From the NCBI RefSeq assembly GCF_003364315.1, contig NZ_NXLS01000011.1, positions 1 through 64,000 on the forward strand: 64,000 bases of DNA, written 5' to 3'. The stretch is from Helicobacter ganmani (lineage in GTDB: Bacteria > Campylobacterota > Campylobacteria > Campylobacterales > Helicobacteraceae). Position 1 is the first letter of the stretch; each line of letters starts with the position of its first letter. The notes under the pieces were generated by a model. The model ran no database searches. It saw nothing but the letters and a program-made list of their open reading frames with translations, and was not told the origin of the DNA. The translations under genes and the position numbers were made by a program. Positions 24,214-34,353 of this stretch are shown here, piece by piece.

Positions 24214-25857
24214 TTAAATCTTGAAGTGATTGATATGATTTTTTAAGACATTTGCAATGTTTTTAAGTGTTTGCGCCGCTTCCGTATTATTCTCCATCAA
24301 TTCTGCAGTATTTTTAGAATCCCTTGAAATTTCATCTAATCCTTTAGATAGATTTTCCATATCCTGCACTTGCTTATAAGTTGCATTGGTTACTTCTTTC
24401 GCTTTACTTAAAGAATCGCTTGCTTGAGAATTGATTTGTCCCAAGATTTCACTTGCTTCATTTGCAAGCTCCATACCTTTTTCTACCTGTGGAACCGCAT
24501 TTTGAATCGCCTCTACCGCAGTTTGCGTTTCACCTTGTATCACTTCAATCATTCTTGTAATCTCTGAAGTTGCTACCCCTGTGCGTTCGGCTAATTTTCT
24601 AATCTCATCGGAAACAACAGCAAATCCTCTCCCAGCTTCCCCTGCTCTTGCAGCTTCAATCGCAGCATTAAGTGCAAGTAGGTTGGTTTGGTCCGTGATT
24701 TCTTTAATCAAATCTGCGCTTCCGCCAATTTCTTGAGAGTGTTTTTCTAGCATACGAATATGTTCTGATGAAAGAGTAACGGTTTCTGTAATGCGCTCAA
24801 TGCTTTCTACTGTTGTTTTCATAGCTTCTATACATTTATCTGATAGATTTGTAGTATATTCAGAATTTTCCTCTGTTTGTTTTGCGATATTTGAAATATG
24901 ATTTACAGCGTTCATTACTTGCTTAATACGTTCTGTTGAAACTTCTGAACTTTCAACCTGGCGATAAGATGAAGATTTGGATTCTTCAGAACTTTTTGTT
25001 ACTTCATTTGCGCTTTCATTTAGCTCTTGGGTAGATTTCATAATTTCCGAAACAATCTCTCTAAGTTTTTCTTGCATTTGCTCCATAGAAGCAAGCATAC
25101 TCTCTTTATATTGCGTTCTTATAGGAGTATTCAAATTGCCACTTGCAATACTAAGCACTACTTTAACAACTTCTTTTGGCTCTCCTCCCAAAGATGAAAT
25201 AACCAATCTAGAAATATAAATTGCAGTTAAAACTGCCACAATCAAAGAAATAATAGTCAGCATCATCGTTAGAGACAAATAATTATCAATCTCATCAATT
25301 GCTGCTTTGGTAAGTTTTTGATTCTTATCTTCTTGATAATCTATAAACTCATTAATTACATTTAACCATTCTACAAATGCCCCTCGTGCTTGATTAATCA
25401 ACAATTCGTTTGCGCCAATTCTATCAGATTGTGCTTTTTTGATGATAATTTCAGAAATCATAGGCATTGTTTTGGCTTCTACACCTTTAATACGTTGCAA
25501 AATCTCCTTGTCTTTTGCATCTACCATATGCTCATCTTTAAAAATTTCGTCCATTTTAATTGAAGAATCTTTATAGAATTCTTCTAGTTTTTGGATTAAA
25601 CGCAAAGTATTTTCAATCTCTTGCACATTGTCCAAAATCACAACATCACGCACTGCAATTGCTCTATCATGCACGCTTCCACGAAAATTAATTGCATATC
25701 TTTGTTTTACCGCATTAACCTCTGTCATTTCTGCCAATGTTTTTTCTACAAAACTAATCTTGATATATCCTGTAATGGAGATAACTAAAATAAAAGCTAA
25801 GATAATGCCAAACCCTATAAAAAGCTGTGCTTTTAACGATAAATTTCTTCCAACCAC
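24214..25857 (-). CDS. methyl-accepting chemotaxis protein
   Basis: An N-terminal helix ([23 protein letters not shown]), a four-helix-bundle type periplasmic sensor (residues about 35-190), a second membrane helix ([21 protein letters not shown]), a HAMP linker and a long coiled signalling domain are visible. The highly conserved hairpin tip ([20 protein letters not shown] ... [11 protein letters not shown]) is intact for CheA/CheW binding. There is no C-terminal CheR-binding pentapeptide. The ligand cannot be predicted. It is a single gene on the minus strand, 74 bases from ispDF. Confidence 0.95.
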   Translation of the reverse strand: MVGRNLSLKAQLFIGFGIILAFILVISITGYIKISFVEKTLAEMTEVNAVKQRYAINFRGSVHDRAIAVRDVVILDNVQEIENTLRLIQKLEEFYKDSSIKMDEIFKDEHMVDAKDKEILQRIKGVEAKTMPMISEIIIKKAQSDRIGANELLINQARGAFVEWLNVINEFIDYQEDKNQKLTKAAIDEIDNYLSLTMMLTIISLIVAVLTAIYISRLVISSLGGEPKEVVKVVLSIASGNLNTPIRTQYKESMLASMEQMQEKLREIVSEIMKSTQELNESANEVTKSSEESKSSSYRQVESSEVSTERIKQVMNAVNHISNIAKQTEENSEYTTNLSDKCIEAMKTTVESIERITETVTLSSEHIRMLEKHSQEIGGSADLIKEITDQTNLLALNAAIEAARAGEAGRGFAVVSDEIRKLAERTGVATSEITRMIEVIQGETQTAVEAIQNAVPQVEKGMELANEASEILGQINSQASDSLSKAKEVTNATYKQVQDMENLSKGLDEISRDSKNTAELMENNTEAAQTLKNIANVLKNHINHFKI

Positions 25858-25934
25858 AAAAAATCCTTTATCTTTGATTTTTAAATAAGATTATGTAAAA
25901 TTATATCACATTTTTTATTAAAAAATAAACTTTA

Positions 25935-27266
25935 TTATTTATTTTGATTTTCTTTAATTATCTTTGCAATAAGTTCTAATGGGTGCAAAAATGGAATCTC
26001 TACATTTGCTTGATACAGCGCATTGCTTAACTGCATACGACAAGCACTACATTCTGCTACGATGAACTGCGCTTGTGTTTTTTCTATCATTTTTGCTTTT
26101 TTACTCCCCACTTTGCTAGCCAATGCAAAACGCTCTGTCTGGATTGTAACGCCACCAAATCCACAACAAGCAGTGGAATCCTCCATCTCAACGAGCTGAT
26201 AATTTTGCTGCAATAATTTACGCGGTTCTTGATAAACTCCAAGCACTTTTCTTGCGTGGCACGGGTCGTGGTAAGTAAAGGTTTGTTTTGGGGATTGAAA
26301 TTCTTGTTTGAGGCGATTTTGTTCTATATTGTTTAGAATCTCTACCAAGTTTGTTTGGGATTCCAAATATTTGGTCGCCATATAAATTTTTGGCAAAAGC
26401 TTTTCTATTCTTGATTTTAACTCTAAATCCTTTTCCATAAAATGCTTCCAATCCTCTAATATCATTGCGCCACAAGTCGCCTCTGGAATCAAAATCGCAT
26501 CTACTTCTTCTATAAAGCTTTCAAAATATTCTACATTCTGACGAATGAGTGTATCTACGCTAGCGAAATCTCCTGTAAAATAAGCAGGTGCGCCACAGCA
26601 TTTTTGCCCTTTTGCTAGCTTTGCATTGATTTGTAAAGCCTCTAAAATCACTAGCAAAGATTCACCAACATTTTTATAATTATAGTTTCCCAAACAACCA
26701 ATAAAAATTGCTACCTTTCTAGTCTTTTGGGATTGTTTGGAATCCACAAAGCAGATTTCCTCTGAATGAGAATTTAGAAAACTTCTCTTTGCGATTCCTC
26801 CAAAGATTCTATTCTTAACCAAAGGCAAGGTAAAACGTGGCTGAATAGAATTGCCATCTTTTGTTGCTTGATACAACAAAGGGGCAAAAATCGCACCAAG
26901 TTTGAATCCAAAATCCATTATTTTTCTATGTTTCAAAAGATAAAAAAAGATGCGTTTAAACCAAGCAATTCCATATTTTTGAGCAATTTCATAGCGAATA
27001 TTTTCAATCAAAGTATCTGTGGGCAAAGAATTAGGACAAACACGTACGCAAGTTGTGCATAAAAAACAAGTTTCAAAAATATCTTTAGCATTTTTATCTA
27101 GCGGAATCTCTTTGCGCTGATATGCCCCCAAAAGGTCAATAAAGCCGCGTGGAGAAGTCGCCTCATCTCCATTAATGCTAAAAATCGTGCAATCGGGCAA
27201 GCATTTGCCACATTTCACGCAGGCATTGCTTGTCTTTAAATAATCGTAATTGTCAAAATGCGCCAT
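25935..27266 (-). CDS. (Fe-S)-binding oxidoreductase subunit with CCG domains (GlcF/GlpC-like)
   Basis: Two ferredoxin-type [4Fe-4S] motifs (CVKCGKCLPDC and CFLCTTCVRVCPN) lie in the first 80 residues, and two CCG domains follow (KCCGAPAYFTGDF and the later CHARKVLG ... ACCGFGG). This is the pattern of the electron-transfer subunits of glycolate, lactate or glycerol-3-phosphate oxidising complexes and of heterodisulfide-reductase-like proteins. No flavoprotein partner is adjacent. It is placed upstream of hemN in opposite order to the H. pylori HP0666-HP0665 pair I recall, where it is annotated GlpC. The true partner is unknown. Confidence 0.88.
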   Translation of the reverse strand: MAHFDNYDYLKTSNACVKCGKCLPDCTIFSINGDEATSPRGFIDLLGAYQRKEIPLDKNAKDIFETCFLCTTCVRVCPNSLPTDTLIENIRYEIAQKYGIAWFKRIFFYLLKHRKIMDFGFKLGAIFAPLLYQATKDGNSIQPRFTLPLVKNRIFGGIAKRSFLNSHSEEICFVDSKQSQKTRKVAIFIGCLGNYNYKNVGESLLVILEALQINAKLAKGQKCCGAPAYFTGDFASVDTLIRQNVEYFESFIEEVDAILIPEATCGAMILEDWKHFMEKDLELKSRIEKLLPKIYMATKYLESQTNLVEILNNIEQNRLKQEFQSPKQTFTYHDPCHARKVLGVYQEPRKLLQQNYQLVEMEDSTACCGFGGVTIQTERFALASKVGSKKAKMIEKTQAQFIVAECSACRMQLSNALYQANVEIPFLHPLELIAKIIKENQNK

Positions 27267-27282
27267 TGGGTTGCCTTAATTT

Positions 27283-28656
27283 TTAAATTGTTTTACTAAA
27301 AACTTTTTGATTGGTATTAATTTTTTTTAAATACGCATCAAATGGCATTACGATATTACGAATCAACAATGCACCCGTTTCACTCACCCAAATCCCTTTT
27401 GCATTTATCTCCACCAATCCTTCTTCCTCCAAAGGTTTAAGCTCCTCTAACGCTTCTTTGAAATGTTCTTTAAAATCAAACGCAAACTGCTGATTTATCG
27501 TGCTAAAATCCAATTTAAAATTGCTCATTAATTGCATAATCACTGCTTTTCTAATCTTATCCTCATTGCTTAGCCTAATACCTTTCGCGAAAGGCAGGCG
27601 ATGATTGTCCAATGCCTCTTGGTATTGCGTCAAATCCTTGTAATTTTGCGCATAATAATCCTTGCCACCGCCAATAGAAGTCAGCCCGATTCCAATCGTT
27701 TGCGTGCCTCCTTGCGTGCTATATCCTTGAAAATTACGTTGTAATTGCCCTTTTTGTATAGATTTAAACAACTCATCATCAGGCTTTGCAAAATGGTCCA
27801 TTCCAATCATTTGATAACCATTTTTAAGCAAATAATCCATCGTCCATTCTAAGATTCTAAGCTTTTCCTCTGGGTGTGGGAGAGTGGTTTCATCAATCTT
27901 ACGCATTGTTTTTTTAATCCAAGGGACATGCGCATAGTTAAAGACAGCAAAGCGGTCTGGATTGAGGAGCAAGCAGGATTCTAAAGTTTTCTTAAAAGTC
28001 TCCAAACTCTGATAGGGCAAGCCATAGATTAAATCAAAATTAATAGAAGTAATCCCATAATCTCTTGCAAGCTGGATTGCCTTTTGGACAAGCGTAAAAG
28101 GTTGGATTCTATGAATCGCTTCCTGCACCTTTGCATCAAAGTCTTGGATTCCAAAGCTTAGGCGGTTAAAACCTCCTTTTTTTAACACTTCCATTTGTGA
28201 AAGCTCAAAAAATCTAGGGTCAATCTCACAGGCAATTTCCGCATTTTGTCCAAAATTTGGAAAAGCATCTTTCAATAAATCAACCAAAACCCCCAATTCT
28301 TCTGCATTAAAAAATGTAGGAGTGCCGCCACCAAAATGGAGTTGATACACGGGCTTGTTTGTATCCATAGCATTTTTTAACAATTCTAACTCTTTTTTGA
28401 GATATTCTAAATAAATTTTTTTGTTTTCCTCTTTGCTTGTATAGACTACATTGCAACCGCAAAAATAGCACGCGCTACGACAAAAAGGTAAATGCACATA
28501 AAGAGAAAGGGGGCTTGTATCTGCTTTTAAATCCTGCAAATACAAATCCAAAGTATATTTTTCGCTAAACTCCACTGCAGTGGGATAACTTGTATAACGC
28601 GGACCGGGCTTAGAATAAGTGGCAAATTGTTTAAAATCAATCTTATTGGATTGCAT
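27283..28656 (-). CDS. hemN: oxygen-independent coproporphyrinogen III oxidase HemN
   Basis: This radical-SAM enzyme converts coproporphyrinogen III to protoporphyrinogen IX in anaerobic or microaerobic haem synthesis. The cluster motif CRSACYFCGCNVVYT (about residues 55-70), the GGGTPTFF motif, and the conserved EIDPRFF and SFGIQDF segments are present. The 457-aa length matches full HemN and not the short HemW-like paralogues. It lies 16 bases after its downstream neighbour and is in the same orientation, so a shared transcript with the Fe-S protein is likely. Confidence 0.95.
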   Translation of the reverse strand: MQSNKIDFKQFATYSKPGPRYTSYPTAVEFSEKYTLDLYLQDLKADTSPLSLYVHLPFCRSACYFCGCNVVYTSKEENKKIYLEYLKKELELLKNAMDTNKPVYQLHFGGGTPTFFNAEELGVLVDLLKDAFPNFGQNAEIACEIDPRFFELSQMEVLKKGGFNRLSFGIQDFDAKVQEAIHRIQPFTLVQKAIQLARDYGITSINFDLIYGLPYQSLETFKKTLESCLLLNPDRFAVFNYAHVPWIKKTMRKIDETTLPHPEEKLRILEWTMDYLLKNGYQMIGMDHFAKPDDELFKSIQKGQLQRNFQGYSTQGGTQTIGIGLTSIGGGKDYYAQNYKDLTQYQEALDNHRLPFAKGIRLSNEDKIRKAVIMQLMSNFKLDFSTINQQFAFDFKEHFKEALEELKPLEEEGLVEINAKGIWVSETGALLIRNIVMPFDAYLKKINTNQKVFSKTI

Positions 28657-28679
28657 TTTGTGGAATCCTTCAACTAAAG

Positions 28680-29102
28680 TTAAAATGAATCAGGGATTTT
28701 TGGAATCTCAAAGAACAAATAGGGATAACGTTTTTTAAGATTTTTTACCAAAGCTTTGGGTTCTTTTTCGTAATTTTTAATTTCTTTCAATGCAATGCAC
28801 CACACATCTTCAAAATCCACTGGCACATTATAATAAATTTCTTTCTCTAGCTTAAAAAGATATTTATCTATCTCAAGCTGTTTAGCAGATTCCAAAAGTT
28901 GTTGCATATTTTTTTTGGATACTAAATAAAATTCTTGTGCGTTTTTATCTTTGAAACAATAGGTTAAATCTCCGTCCAAGTCAGAATCATAAACCTTAGA
29001 TTGCGTCTTTGCATTGTGGATAATCTCTTGCAATGAATCATAAAGATTATTTGTCTGATGGATTGAATTATTTCGTTTTACTAGCGGTTTTGGTGTAGCC
29101 AA
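28680..29102 (-). CDS. DUF2603-family hypothetical protein (140 aa)
   Basis: It starts at a TTG with GGAG seven bases before it, inside the end of argF (22-base overlap). The sequence ([21 protein letters not shown], then [26 protein letters not shown]) matches, as I recall it, a family restricted to Helicobacter and relatives (DUF2603, neighbour of hemN in H. pylori). It is acidic at the N-terminus, without membrane segments. No function is known; its conserved place between argF and hemN suggests co-expression. Confidence 0.8.
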   Translation of the reverse strand: MATPKPLVKRNNSIHQTNNLYDSLQEIIHNAKTQSKVYDSDLDGDLTYCFKDKNAQEFYLVSKKNMQQLLESAKQLEIDKYLFKLEKEIYYNVPVDFEDVWCIALKEIKNYEKEPKALVKNLKKRYPYLFFEIPKIPDSF

Positions 29103-30001
29103 ACCATTACTCCTTTTTGAGCATGTAGGCGATTTTCTGCCTCTTGAAAAATTTTACTCTGCGCTGATTCTAATACTTCCTCACTGACTTCTTGTCCGCG
29201 ATAGGCTGGCAAACAATGTAAAAAGATTGCGTCTTGTTTGGCAAGTTTCATCAACTTGCTATCCACACAATAATCCTGAAATGCTTTTTTCCTTGTTTCT
29301 TTTTGCTCTTCTTGCCCCATAGAAGCCCAAGTATCGGTTGTTACAACATCTGCCCCTAAAATTGCCTCTTGGGGATTCTCACTTAATAAAATCTTTGCGC
29401 CTGAAATTTTAGCAAAACTTTCTGCTTTTTGCAGAATCTTTTGAGAAACTTCATAATTTTTTGGCGAAGCAATACGCAAAGTAAAACCAAGTTTAGCCGC
29501 AAGCATAAGCCAAGAATGTGCCATATTATTTCCATCACCAATATATGCAACGATAGGATTCTTATCTTTGCCACACTCTTGCATTGTCATAAAATCAGCC
29601 AATAATTGCATTGGGTGAAAATCATCACTTAGTCCATTTATCACAGGCACATTAGAATATGCGGAAAATTCCTCCAAACGCGAATGCTCGTGTGTCCGCA
29701 TCATTACCAAATCCACCATAGAAGATAACACACGCGCAGTATCCTTAATCGGCTCTCCGCGTCCTAATTGCGTATCATTGCTAGAAAGAAAGATTCCATT
29801 ACCACCCAACTGATAAATTCCTGTTTCAAAACTCACGCGTGTTCTTGTGGAGTTTTTCTCAAAAATCATACCCAAAGTTTTGTGTGCAAGTGGATTACTA
29901 TATATACCACTTTTTACTTCGTTTTTAAGGGTTTTAGCGAGAATTAAAATTTCTAAAATTTCTTCTTTGCTAAAATCCGCCAAAGTCAAAAAATGTCGCA
30001 T
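29081..30001 (-). CDS. argF: ornithine carbamoyltransferase
   Basis: ArgF makes citrulline from ornithine and carbamoyl phosphate in arginine synthesis. The carbamoyl-phosphate loop [15 protein letters not shown] (residues about 48-62), the MRTHEH segment, the [11 protein letters not shown] motif, and the ornithine-binding SMGQEEQ and [10 protein letters not shown] motifs are complete. The 306-aa length is normal. The gene starts the argF-DUF2603-hemN-Fe-S protein run. Its ATG is divergent from hypA, with about 120 bases between them that probably hold both promoters. Confidence 0.96.
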   Translation of the reverse strand: MRHFLTLADFSKEEILEILILAKTLKNEVKSGIYSNPLAHKTLGMIFEKNSTRTRVSFETGIYQLGGNGIFLSSNDTQLGRGEPIKDTARVLSSMVDLVMMRTHEHSRLEEFSAYSNVPVINGLSDDFHPMQLLADFMTMQECGKDKNPIVAYIGDGNNMAHSWLMLAAKLGFTLRIASPKNYEVSQKILQKAESFAKISGAKILLSENPQEAILGADVVTTDTWASMGQEEQKETRKKAFQDYCVDSKLMKLAKQDAIFLHCLPAYRGQEVSEEVLESAQSKIFQEAENRLHAQKGVMVWLHQNR

Positions 30002-30088
30002 TTTGTAACCTCAAATAAATTTAAATCAAAAGTTTATCTTACCCAATCAAGCCAAAATAAAACTTTAAACAAAATCAAAGGCTTATCA

Positions 30089-30094
30089 TACAAT
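30089..30094 (+). promoter_or_regulatory. predicted -10 element for hypA
   Basis: TACAAT (inside TTATCATACAATAAT) lies 24 bases before the hypA ATG, in an AT-rich leader. The -35 region is poor, which is common in this group. Confidence 0.4.
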
Positions 30095-30118
30095 AATTTT
30101 TGCTAAAAAAGGCTCAAT

Positions 30119-30463
30119 ATGCACGAATTTTCTGTCGTCTCTTCCCTCATAGAATCCTGCGAAGAAATTGCGCAACACAATCAAGCAGAGAAAATTCTAG
30201 CGATTCATTTAGATATTGGGGAGCGGAGCGGAGTCAATGTTGCTTTGCTAAAAAGTGCGTTTGAAGAGTTTAAGCTAGGTAGTCTCTGCGAGCAAGCCAA
30301 ACTCCTTATTCAAGAATCCAAAGTAGAACTCACTTGCGATTCCTGCCATCAAAGTAATCTCGCAAATAAGCTAGATTATACACATTGTCCTTGTTGTGGA
30401 AGTGAGCAAGTAAAAATTACAAAAGGTAATGAAATGCTCCTTTTGCGTTTAGAAATGAAATAA
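30119..30463 (+). CDS. hypA: hydrogenase nickel-incorporation protein HypA
   Basis: HypA delivers nickel to [NiFe] hydrogenase, and in Helicobacter also to urease. The N-terminal nickel-binding MHE, and the zinc site of two CxxC motifs (CDSCHQSN and CPCCGSEQ, residues about 77-98), are present; the length of 114 aa is standard. Only GG lies close before the ATG. The hydrogenase structural genes are not in this window, so the gene stands alone here. Nickel delivery to other enzymes is possible but unsupported. Confidence 0.95.
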   Translation: MHEFSVVSSLIESCEEIAQHNQAEKILAIHLDIGERSGVNVALLKSAFEEFKLGSLCEQAKLLIQESKVELTCDSCHQSNLANKLDYTHCPCCGSEQVKITKGNEMLLLRLEMK

Positions 30464-30706
30464 ATATTCTTGTGAGATTCAAGGAATCGTGGCACACATT
30501 TCGTTCTTGCGAGCATTTTTAAAAAAATGCGTGGCGTGCGCGCAAAGCATTCACCTGCAAAGCGCAAATCTAAATCAAAGAATCTTGGCATTGAATATTT
30601 AAATTGCCCAAAGAATAGATTTCTTTGTCATTTGCAAAGCTCATTCCTCACAATGAGAAAGGAAAAACTCCTTACGATGGCAAAAAAGAGACGCAATAAC
30701 TTACCT
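30464..30706. repeat. intergenic region with degenerate copies of a Helicobacter-type dispersed repeat
   Basis: The 240 bases between hypA and the convergent feoB contain no convincing gene. A perfect inverted repeat (GCATTTTT/AAAAATGC at 30513-30530) is followed by GCGTGGCGTGCGCGCAAAG-like sequence. Further on, CTTTGTCATTTGCAAAGC and CTCACAATGAGAAAGG look like decayed forms of the CGTCATTGCGAG/CCTCGCAATGACG repeats that I recall from enterohepatic Helicobacter intergenic regions. The hairpin may also act as a transcription end for hypA. This is by eye only. Confidence 0.4.
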
Positions 30707-32830
30707 TTAATTTAGAATCGCACTAGCAAGCATAGAACCAATCCAAGCGACAATATATGCACAAATAGTCGTCATAACGAACAAAAATACAATATATTTA
30801 AATCCACCCGCCTCTTTGCCAAAAACCACCGTCGCCGCAAGACAAGGATTGTAAATCATCACAAAGAGAATAAAAGCGATAGCGGTTTGCAATGGGATTG
30901 CTCTCTTAATCACTTGCATAAGATTTTCACTCTCTTCATCTACTTCTCCGCCTAGAGAATAAAGCACACCCATAGTAGAAATCACCACTTCTTTTGCCGC
31001 CAATCCACTCAAAAGTGCTACACTCATCCTCCAATCGAAATCAAGAGGAGCAAAAACAGGCTCAATCAACTTACCCGTCATTCCCAAATAGCTATTTTCA
31101 ATCAAGGATTCCTCCAACGCAAAGGCGAGCTTTTCTTTTTCCTCTTCATTCAATACCTGTTCCATCTTGCTTTCATAAACCTCTTTCGTCTCTTCTTGAA
31201 TAGGATAAGAGCTTGCAAACCATATCAAAACAGAGGCTGCCAAAATAAAAGTCCCTGCCTTTTTAAGATACATTTTTGCTTTAGTATAAATCGCAAACCA
31301 TACCAATCTCCAATTTGGCATACGATATTTTGGCATCTCCATAACAAAAGGTTCATCTGGACCTTTAAAAGCAGTCAAGCGAAGAATCTTCGCCATTACC
31401 AATCCCAACAATGCGCCTAAAATATAGATTCCAAATAGCCAATTTCCTGCTTGTTGTGCTGGAAAAAATGCTCCAACAAAAAGCACATATACAGGCAATC
31501 TTGCACCACAACTCATAAAATTAATAATAAAAAGCGTCAATAATCTATCTTTGCGGCTTTTCAAAGTCCTTGTTGCCATAAAGGCAGGCACAGAACAACC
31601 AAATCCTGTTACAAGCGGAATAAAACTTTTTCCGTGCAAGCCAAATTTATGGAAAAATCCGTCCAATAAAAACGCAACGCGAGACATATAACCCGTTGTC
31701 TCTAACAATGCGATTCCAAAGAATAAAATCACGATATTGGGCAAAAACAACACGACTGCTCCTACACCGCCAATGATTCCATCTGCAAGCAGTGAAGCAA
31801 GGCTTTCACTTTCAATATTCTCTTTGATTGACTCTCCAAGCCAACCAAAAAAGCTATCAATTAAATCCATTGGCAACGCACCAAGCGTAAAGGTAAGCTG
31901 AAACAATACCCACATAAAAAACAAAAAAATCGGAATCCCTGCATATTTGTTAATCAAAATTTTATCAATACTATGCGTATAACCTTGCTTTTCTTTACCC
32001 TCATAATGCACGGTTTCCGTTATCAAGCCCTGCACGAACGCGTTTAAATCTTCCAAAAAAATTTCTTTATTAGAGGGTGTATCATAAATTGTATATAAAT
32101 TATTTAAAGAATCTTGCAGTTTTTTAGATAATTCCATCCAAATAGGTTTTTTATGTAAAATTTGAAAGGTTTTTTCCTCTTGTTTTAGCAACAAAATCGC
32201 AATTTGACGCGCACTTAAGCCAAGCGATTCTATGCTTACATCTTTTTTATTTTTGATAAATTCCTCTAAATGCAAAATTTCTGTCTCAATTGCATTGCTA
32301 TAAATACGCTTATTTGCATTTTGTCCCTTTTCGTAAGTTGCCACTATCACATCTAAGAGAGATTCTAAATTTTCTTTTGTATGTGCAGAAACTTGCACAC
32401 TTGGAATCCCAAGCAATTCGCTTAAAGATTCTGTCTTGATTTTTATCCCCTCCTTGCGTGCCTCATCGCTCATATTAAGGACTAAAACCATCTTTTTTTG
32501 CATTTCAAGCAACTGCGCACTTAAGAGTAAATTACGCTCCAAATTTGTAGAATCTGCCACATTAACAATCAAATCATAATCATTAGATTCCACAAAATGT
32601 TTTGTGATTTTTTCTTCTTCTGAATAACCATAAAGCGAATAAGTGCCGGGCAAATCTACAATTTGTAACACATATCCTTTATATGAAGTGCTTGCTTCGG
32701 CTTTTTCAACCGTAACACCCGGAAAATTTCCTACTTTCATCGTGGAATGACAAAGTGCATTAATCAACAAACTTTTACCAACATTGGGTTGTCCAACAAG
32801 AGCAATTCGGATTTGTTTTGTTTCAGCCAT
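30707..32830 (-). CDS. feoB: ferrous iron transporter FeoB
   Basis: FeoB is the GTP-dependent Fe2+ importer of the inner membrane. The N-terminal G domain has GQPNVGKSLLINAL, the DLPGTYSLYGYSEEE switch and NMSDEA in the G4 position. After a helical linker (residues about 180-280) come about ten membrane helices with the two Gate motifs (GFGCSVPAFMATRTL, and a second region around MSCGARLPVYVLFVGAFF). The 707-residue length fits. feoA precedes it by three bases. Iron supply matters for the many Fe-S enzymes in the window. Confidence 0.97.
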   Translation of the reverse strand: MAETKQIRIALVGQPNVGKSLLINALCHSTMKVGNFPGVTVEKAEASTSYKGYVLQIVDLPGTYSLYGYSEEEKITKHFVESNDYDLIVNVADSTNLERNLLLSAQLLEMQKKMVLVLNMSDEARKEGIKIKTESLSELLGIPSVQVSAHTKENLESLLDVIVATYEKGQNANKRIYSNAIETEILHLEEFIKNKKDVSIESLGLSARQIAILLLKQEEKTFQILHKKPIWMELSKKLQDSLNNLYTIYDTPSNKEIFLEDLNAFVQGLITETVHYEGKEKQGYTHSIDKILINKYAGIPIFLFFMWVLFQLTFTLGALPMDLIDSFFGWLGESIKENIESESLASLLADGIIGGVGAVVLFLPNIVILFFGIALLETTGYMSRVAFLLDGFFHKFGLHGKSFIPLVTGFGCSVPAFMATRTLKSRKDRLLTLFIINFMSCGARLPVYVLFVGAFFPAQQAGNWLFGIYILGALLGLVMAKILRLTAFKGPDEPFVMEMPKYRMPNWRLVWFAIYTKAKMYLKKAGTFILAASVLIWFASSYPIQEETKEVYESKMEQVLNEEEKEKLAFALEESLIENSYLGMTGKLIEPVFAPLDFDWRMSVALLSGLAAKEVVISTMGVLYSLGGEVDEESENLMQVIKRAIPLQTAIAFILFVMIYNPCLAATVVFGKEAGGFKYIVFLFVMTTICAYIVAWIGSMLASAILN

Positions 32831-32833
32831 TAT

Positions 32834-33064
32834 TTACTCCCGCACTCTTTCTACTTCAATCGCATTTGCTTCTTCTGCGCGCAAAACGATACAATTCCTA
32901 TCTAACTCAACCAAAATTGTAGAACCACCAAGAGAAGTTTCAAGCTTTTTGATTTGTTTTGTTTTAGAGATTCCAAAACTAAAGAGTCTATCCCTTAATT
33001 GCCCATCTACGCCCAAATGCGTAATCACTCCATATTCTCCATCTTTGAGTGCATTAATTGTCAT
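32834..33064 (-). CDS. feoA: ferrous iron transport accessory protein FeoA
   Basis: A 76-aa SH3-like domain protein (RDRLFSFGISKTKQIKKLET ... GSTILVELDRNCIVLRAEEA) that assists FeoB. GGTGGAG lies before the ATG. Its separate small gene upstream of feoB and the Fur-box-like site in its leader fit iron control of the operon. Confidence 0.93.
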   Translation of the reverse strand: MTINALKDGEYGVITHLGVDGQLRDRLFSFGISKTKQIKKLETSLGGSTILVELDRNCIVLRAEEANAIEVERVRE

Positions 33065-33104
33065 TTCAATATCTCCACCTAATTTTCAAATTTTAATCTA
33101 GGAT

Positions 33105-33151
33105 ATTGTAACTTTTAGAAAGTTAAAACAATATTAAAATTGATTATCATT
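33105..33151 (-). promoter_or_regulatory. feoAB promoter with a Fur-box-like element
   Basis: On the minus strand TACAAT (33110-33105) makes a good -10, about 40 bases before the feoA start. Just upstream, AATGATAATCAATTTTAATATTG (33151-33129) contains the GATAATCAATTTTAATATT-type alternation expected for Fur binding in Campylobacterota (TAATAAT-like half sites). Iron-replete Fur would repress the feo operon here. Confidence 0.5.
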
Positions 33152-33228
33152 TTATAAAATTAGAAATTTCATAAAAAGTGGTGGGATAAAAGATGGATTA
33201 ACTAGCTTTTATTTGGAGATTGTTGGAC

Positions 33229-33780
33229 TTAATTCTCTTCTGCCCATTTTAAAATTGTGTCTTTTTGAGACATAAAATTATCAAAATGATGTGAGCCACC
33301 CTCTTGAATAATCAGTTTAGAATCCTTAAATTTATGTGCTGCAATTCTGTAATCAAGCACTTGGTCGCCCTTTTGCAAAAGCACACAATATAACTCTGGA
33401 GTAATAGAATCCACAAAATATTGCTTCAAACTTTCTACCAAATTCAAACTCCAAAAAAAGGAAGTCTTTTGATATGGAACATTGACGCGCCCAATTGCTG
33501 GCAATAAAGTCTTATAAGCATCTATCACAGGATTAACCAAAACGGCTTTAAGGTGATATTTCTGCGCCAAAAATGTTGCATAGTAACCTCCAAGCGAACT
33601 TCCAATCAAGCAAATTTTGTGTGTCTTGGAATATTCTGCAATCAAAGATTCCGCAAGAGCAATTGCCAAAGTTGGCACATAGGAGAGATTAGGCGTGAGT
33701 GCATCGGGCGCAAAAGTGATGATTTGTTTCCCTTTGTAACATAATCCAACACTACGAAACCCATGCAAATACAACAACAC
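33229..33780 (-). CDS. YqiA-like alpha/beta-hydrolase esterase (183 aa)
   Basis: The protein starts MLLYLHGFRS, with a nucleophile elbow GSSLGGYYA (Ser at about residue 63) and a late His (GSHHFDNF) for the catalytic triad. It belongs to the small UPF0227/YqiA group of cytosolic esterases. The physiological ester is unknown. It lies close to tpx on the same strand, with 18 bases between the genes, so they may share a transcript. Confidence 0.88.
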   Translation of the reverse strand: MLLYLHGFRSVGLCYKGKQIITFAPDALTPNLSYVPTLAIALAESLIAEYSKTHKICLIGSSLGGYYATFLAQKYHLKAVLVNPVIDAYKTLLPAIGRVNVPYQKTSFFWSLNLVESLKQYFVDSITPELYCVLLQKGDQVLDYRIAAHKFKDSKLIIQEGGSHHFDNFMSQKDTILKWAEEN

Positions 33781-33798
33781 GACTAAACTCCCAAAAAA

Positions 33799-34293
33799 TT
33801 ATTTTACAGCTTTTAATGCAGCTTCGTAATCTGGCTCGCTTGTAATTTCACTTACAATTTCTTTATGCACGATTTGTCCATCAGGATTGACAACAAATAC
33901 TGCGCGTGTTAGTAAGCCCTCTAATGGAGAACCTGCTAGAATCACGCCATAAGAATCTCCAAAATCCTTATTTCTAAAATCACTCAATGCAATTACATTT
34001 TCAATTCCTTCAGTAGAACAAAATCTGCCTTGAGCAAAAGGAAGGTCAAGAGAAACAACAAAAACTTGTGTATTAGGAATATTTGCTGCTTTTTCATTAA
34101 ATTTTCTTGTTTGTGTTGCGCAAACTCCTGTATCCAAAGAAGGTACAACATTGATAATTTGGTATTTACCACTTGCTCCACCTACGCTTTTGACACTTAA
34201 ATCTCCTGCTACCAAATCAACCTTTGGTGCTTTATCTCCAACTTGAACTGCTTTACCCGCAAGTGTTACTGCGTTACCTTTAAAAGTTACCAT
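33799..34293 (-). CDS. tpx: thiol peroxidase Tpx
   Basis: Tpx is an atypical two-Cys peroxiredoxin that reduces hydroperoxides with thioredoxin. The peroxidatic site reads VPSLDTGVCATQTRKF (Cys about 60) and the resolving Cys lies in FAQGRFCSTEGIENV (about 94). The length of 164 aa is standard. AAGGAAATAAA precedes the ATG. The enzyme is part of the oxidative-stress defence of microaerophiles. Confidence 0.97.
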   Translation of the reverse strand: MVTFKGNAVTLAGKAVQVGDKAPKVDLVAGDLSVKSVGGASGKYQIINVVPSLDTGVCATQTRKFNEKAANIPNTQVFVVSLDLPFAQGRFCSTEGIENVIALSDFRNKDFGDSYGVILAGSPLEGLLTRAVFVVNPDGQIVHKEIVSEITSEPDYEAALKAVK

Positions 34294-34353
34294 TTTATTT
34301 CCTTAAAAAATTAATTGAGTTTTTATTATTAAATAACGAAACTAAATTTTAGA

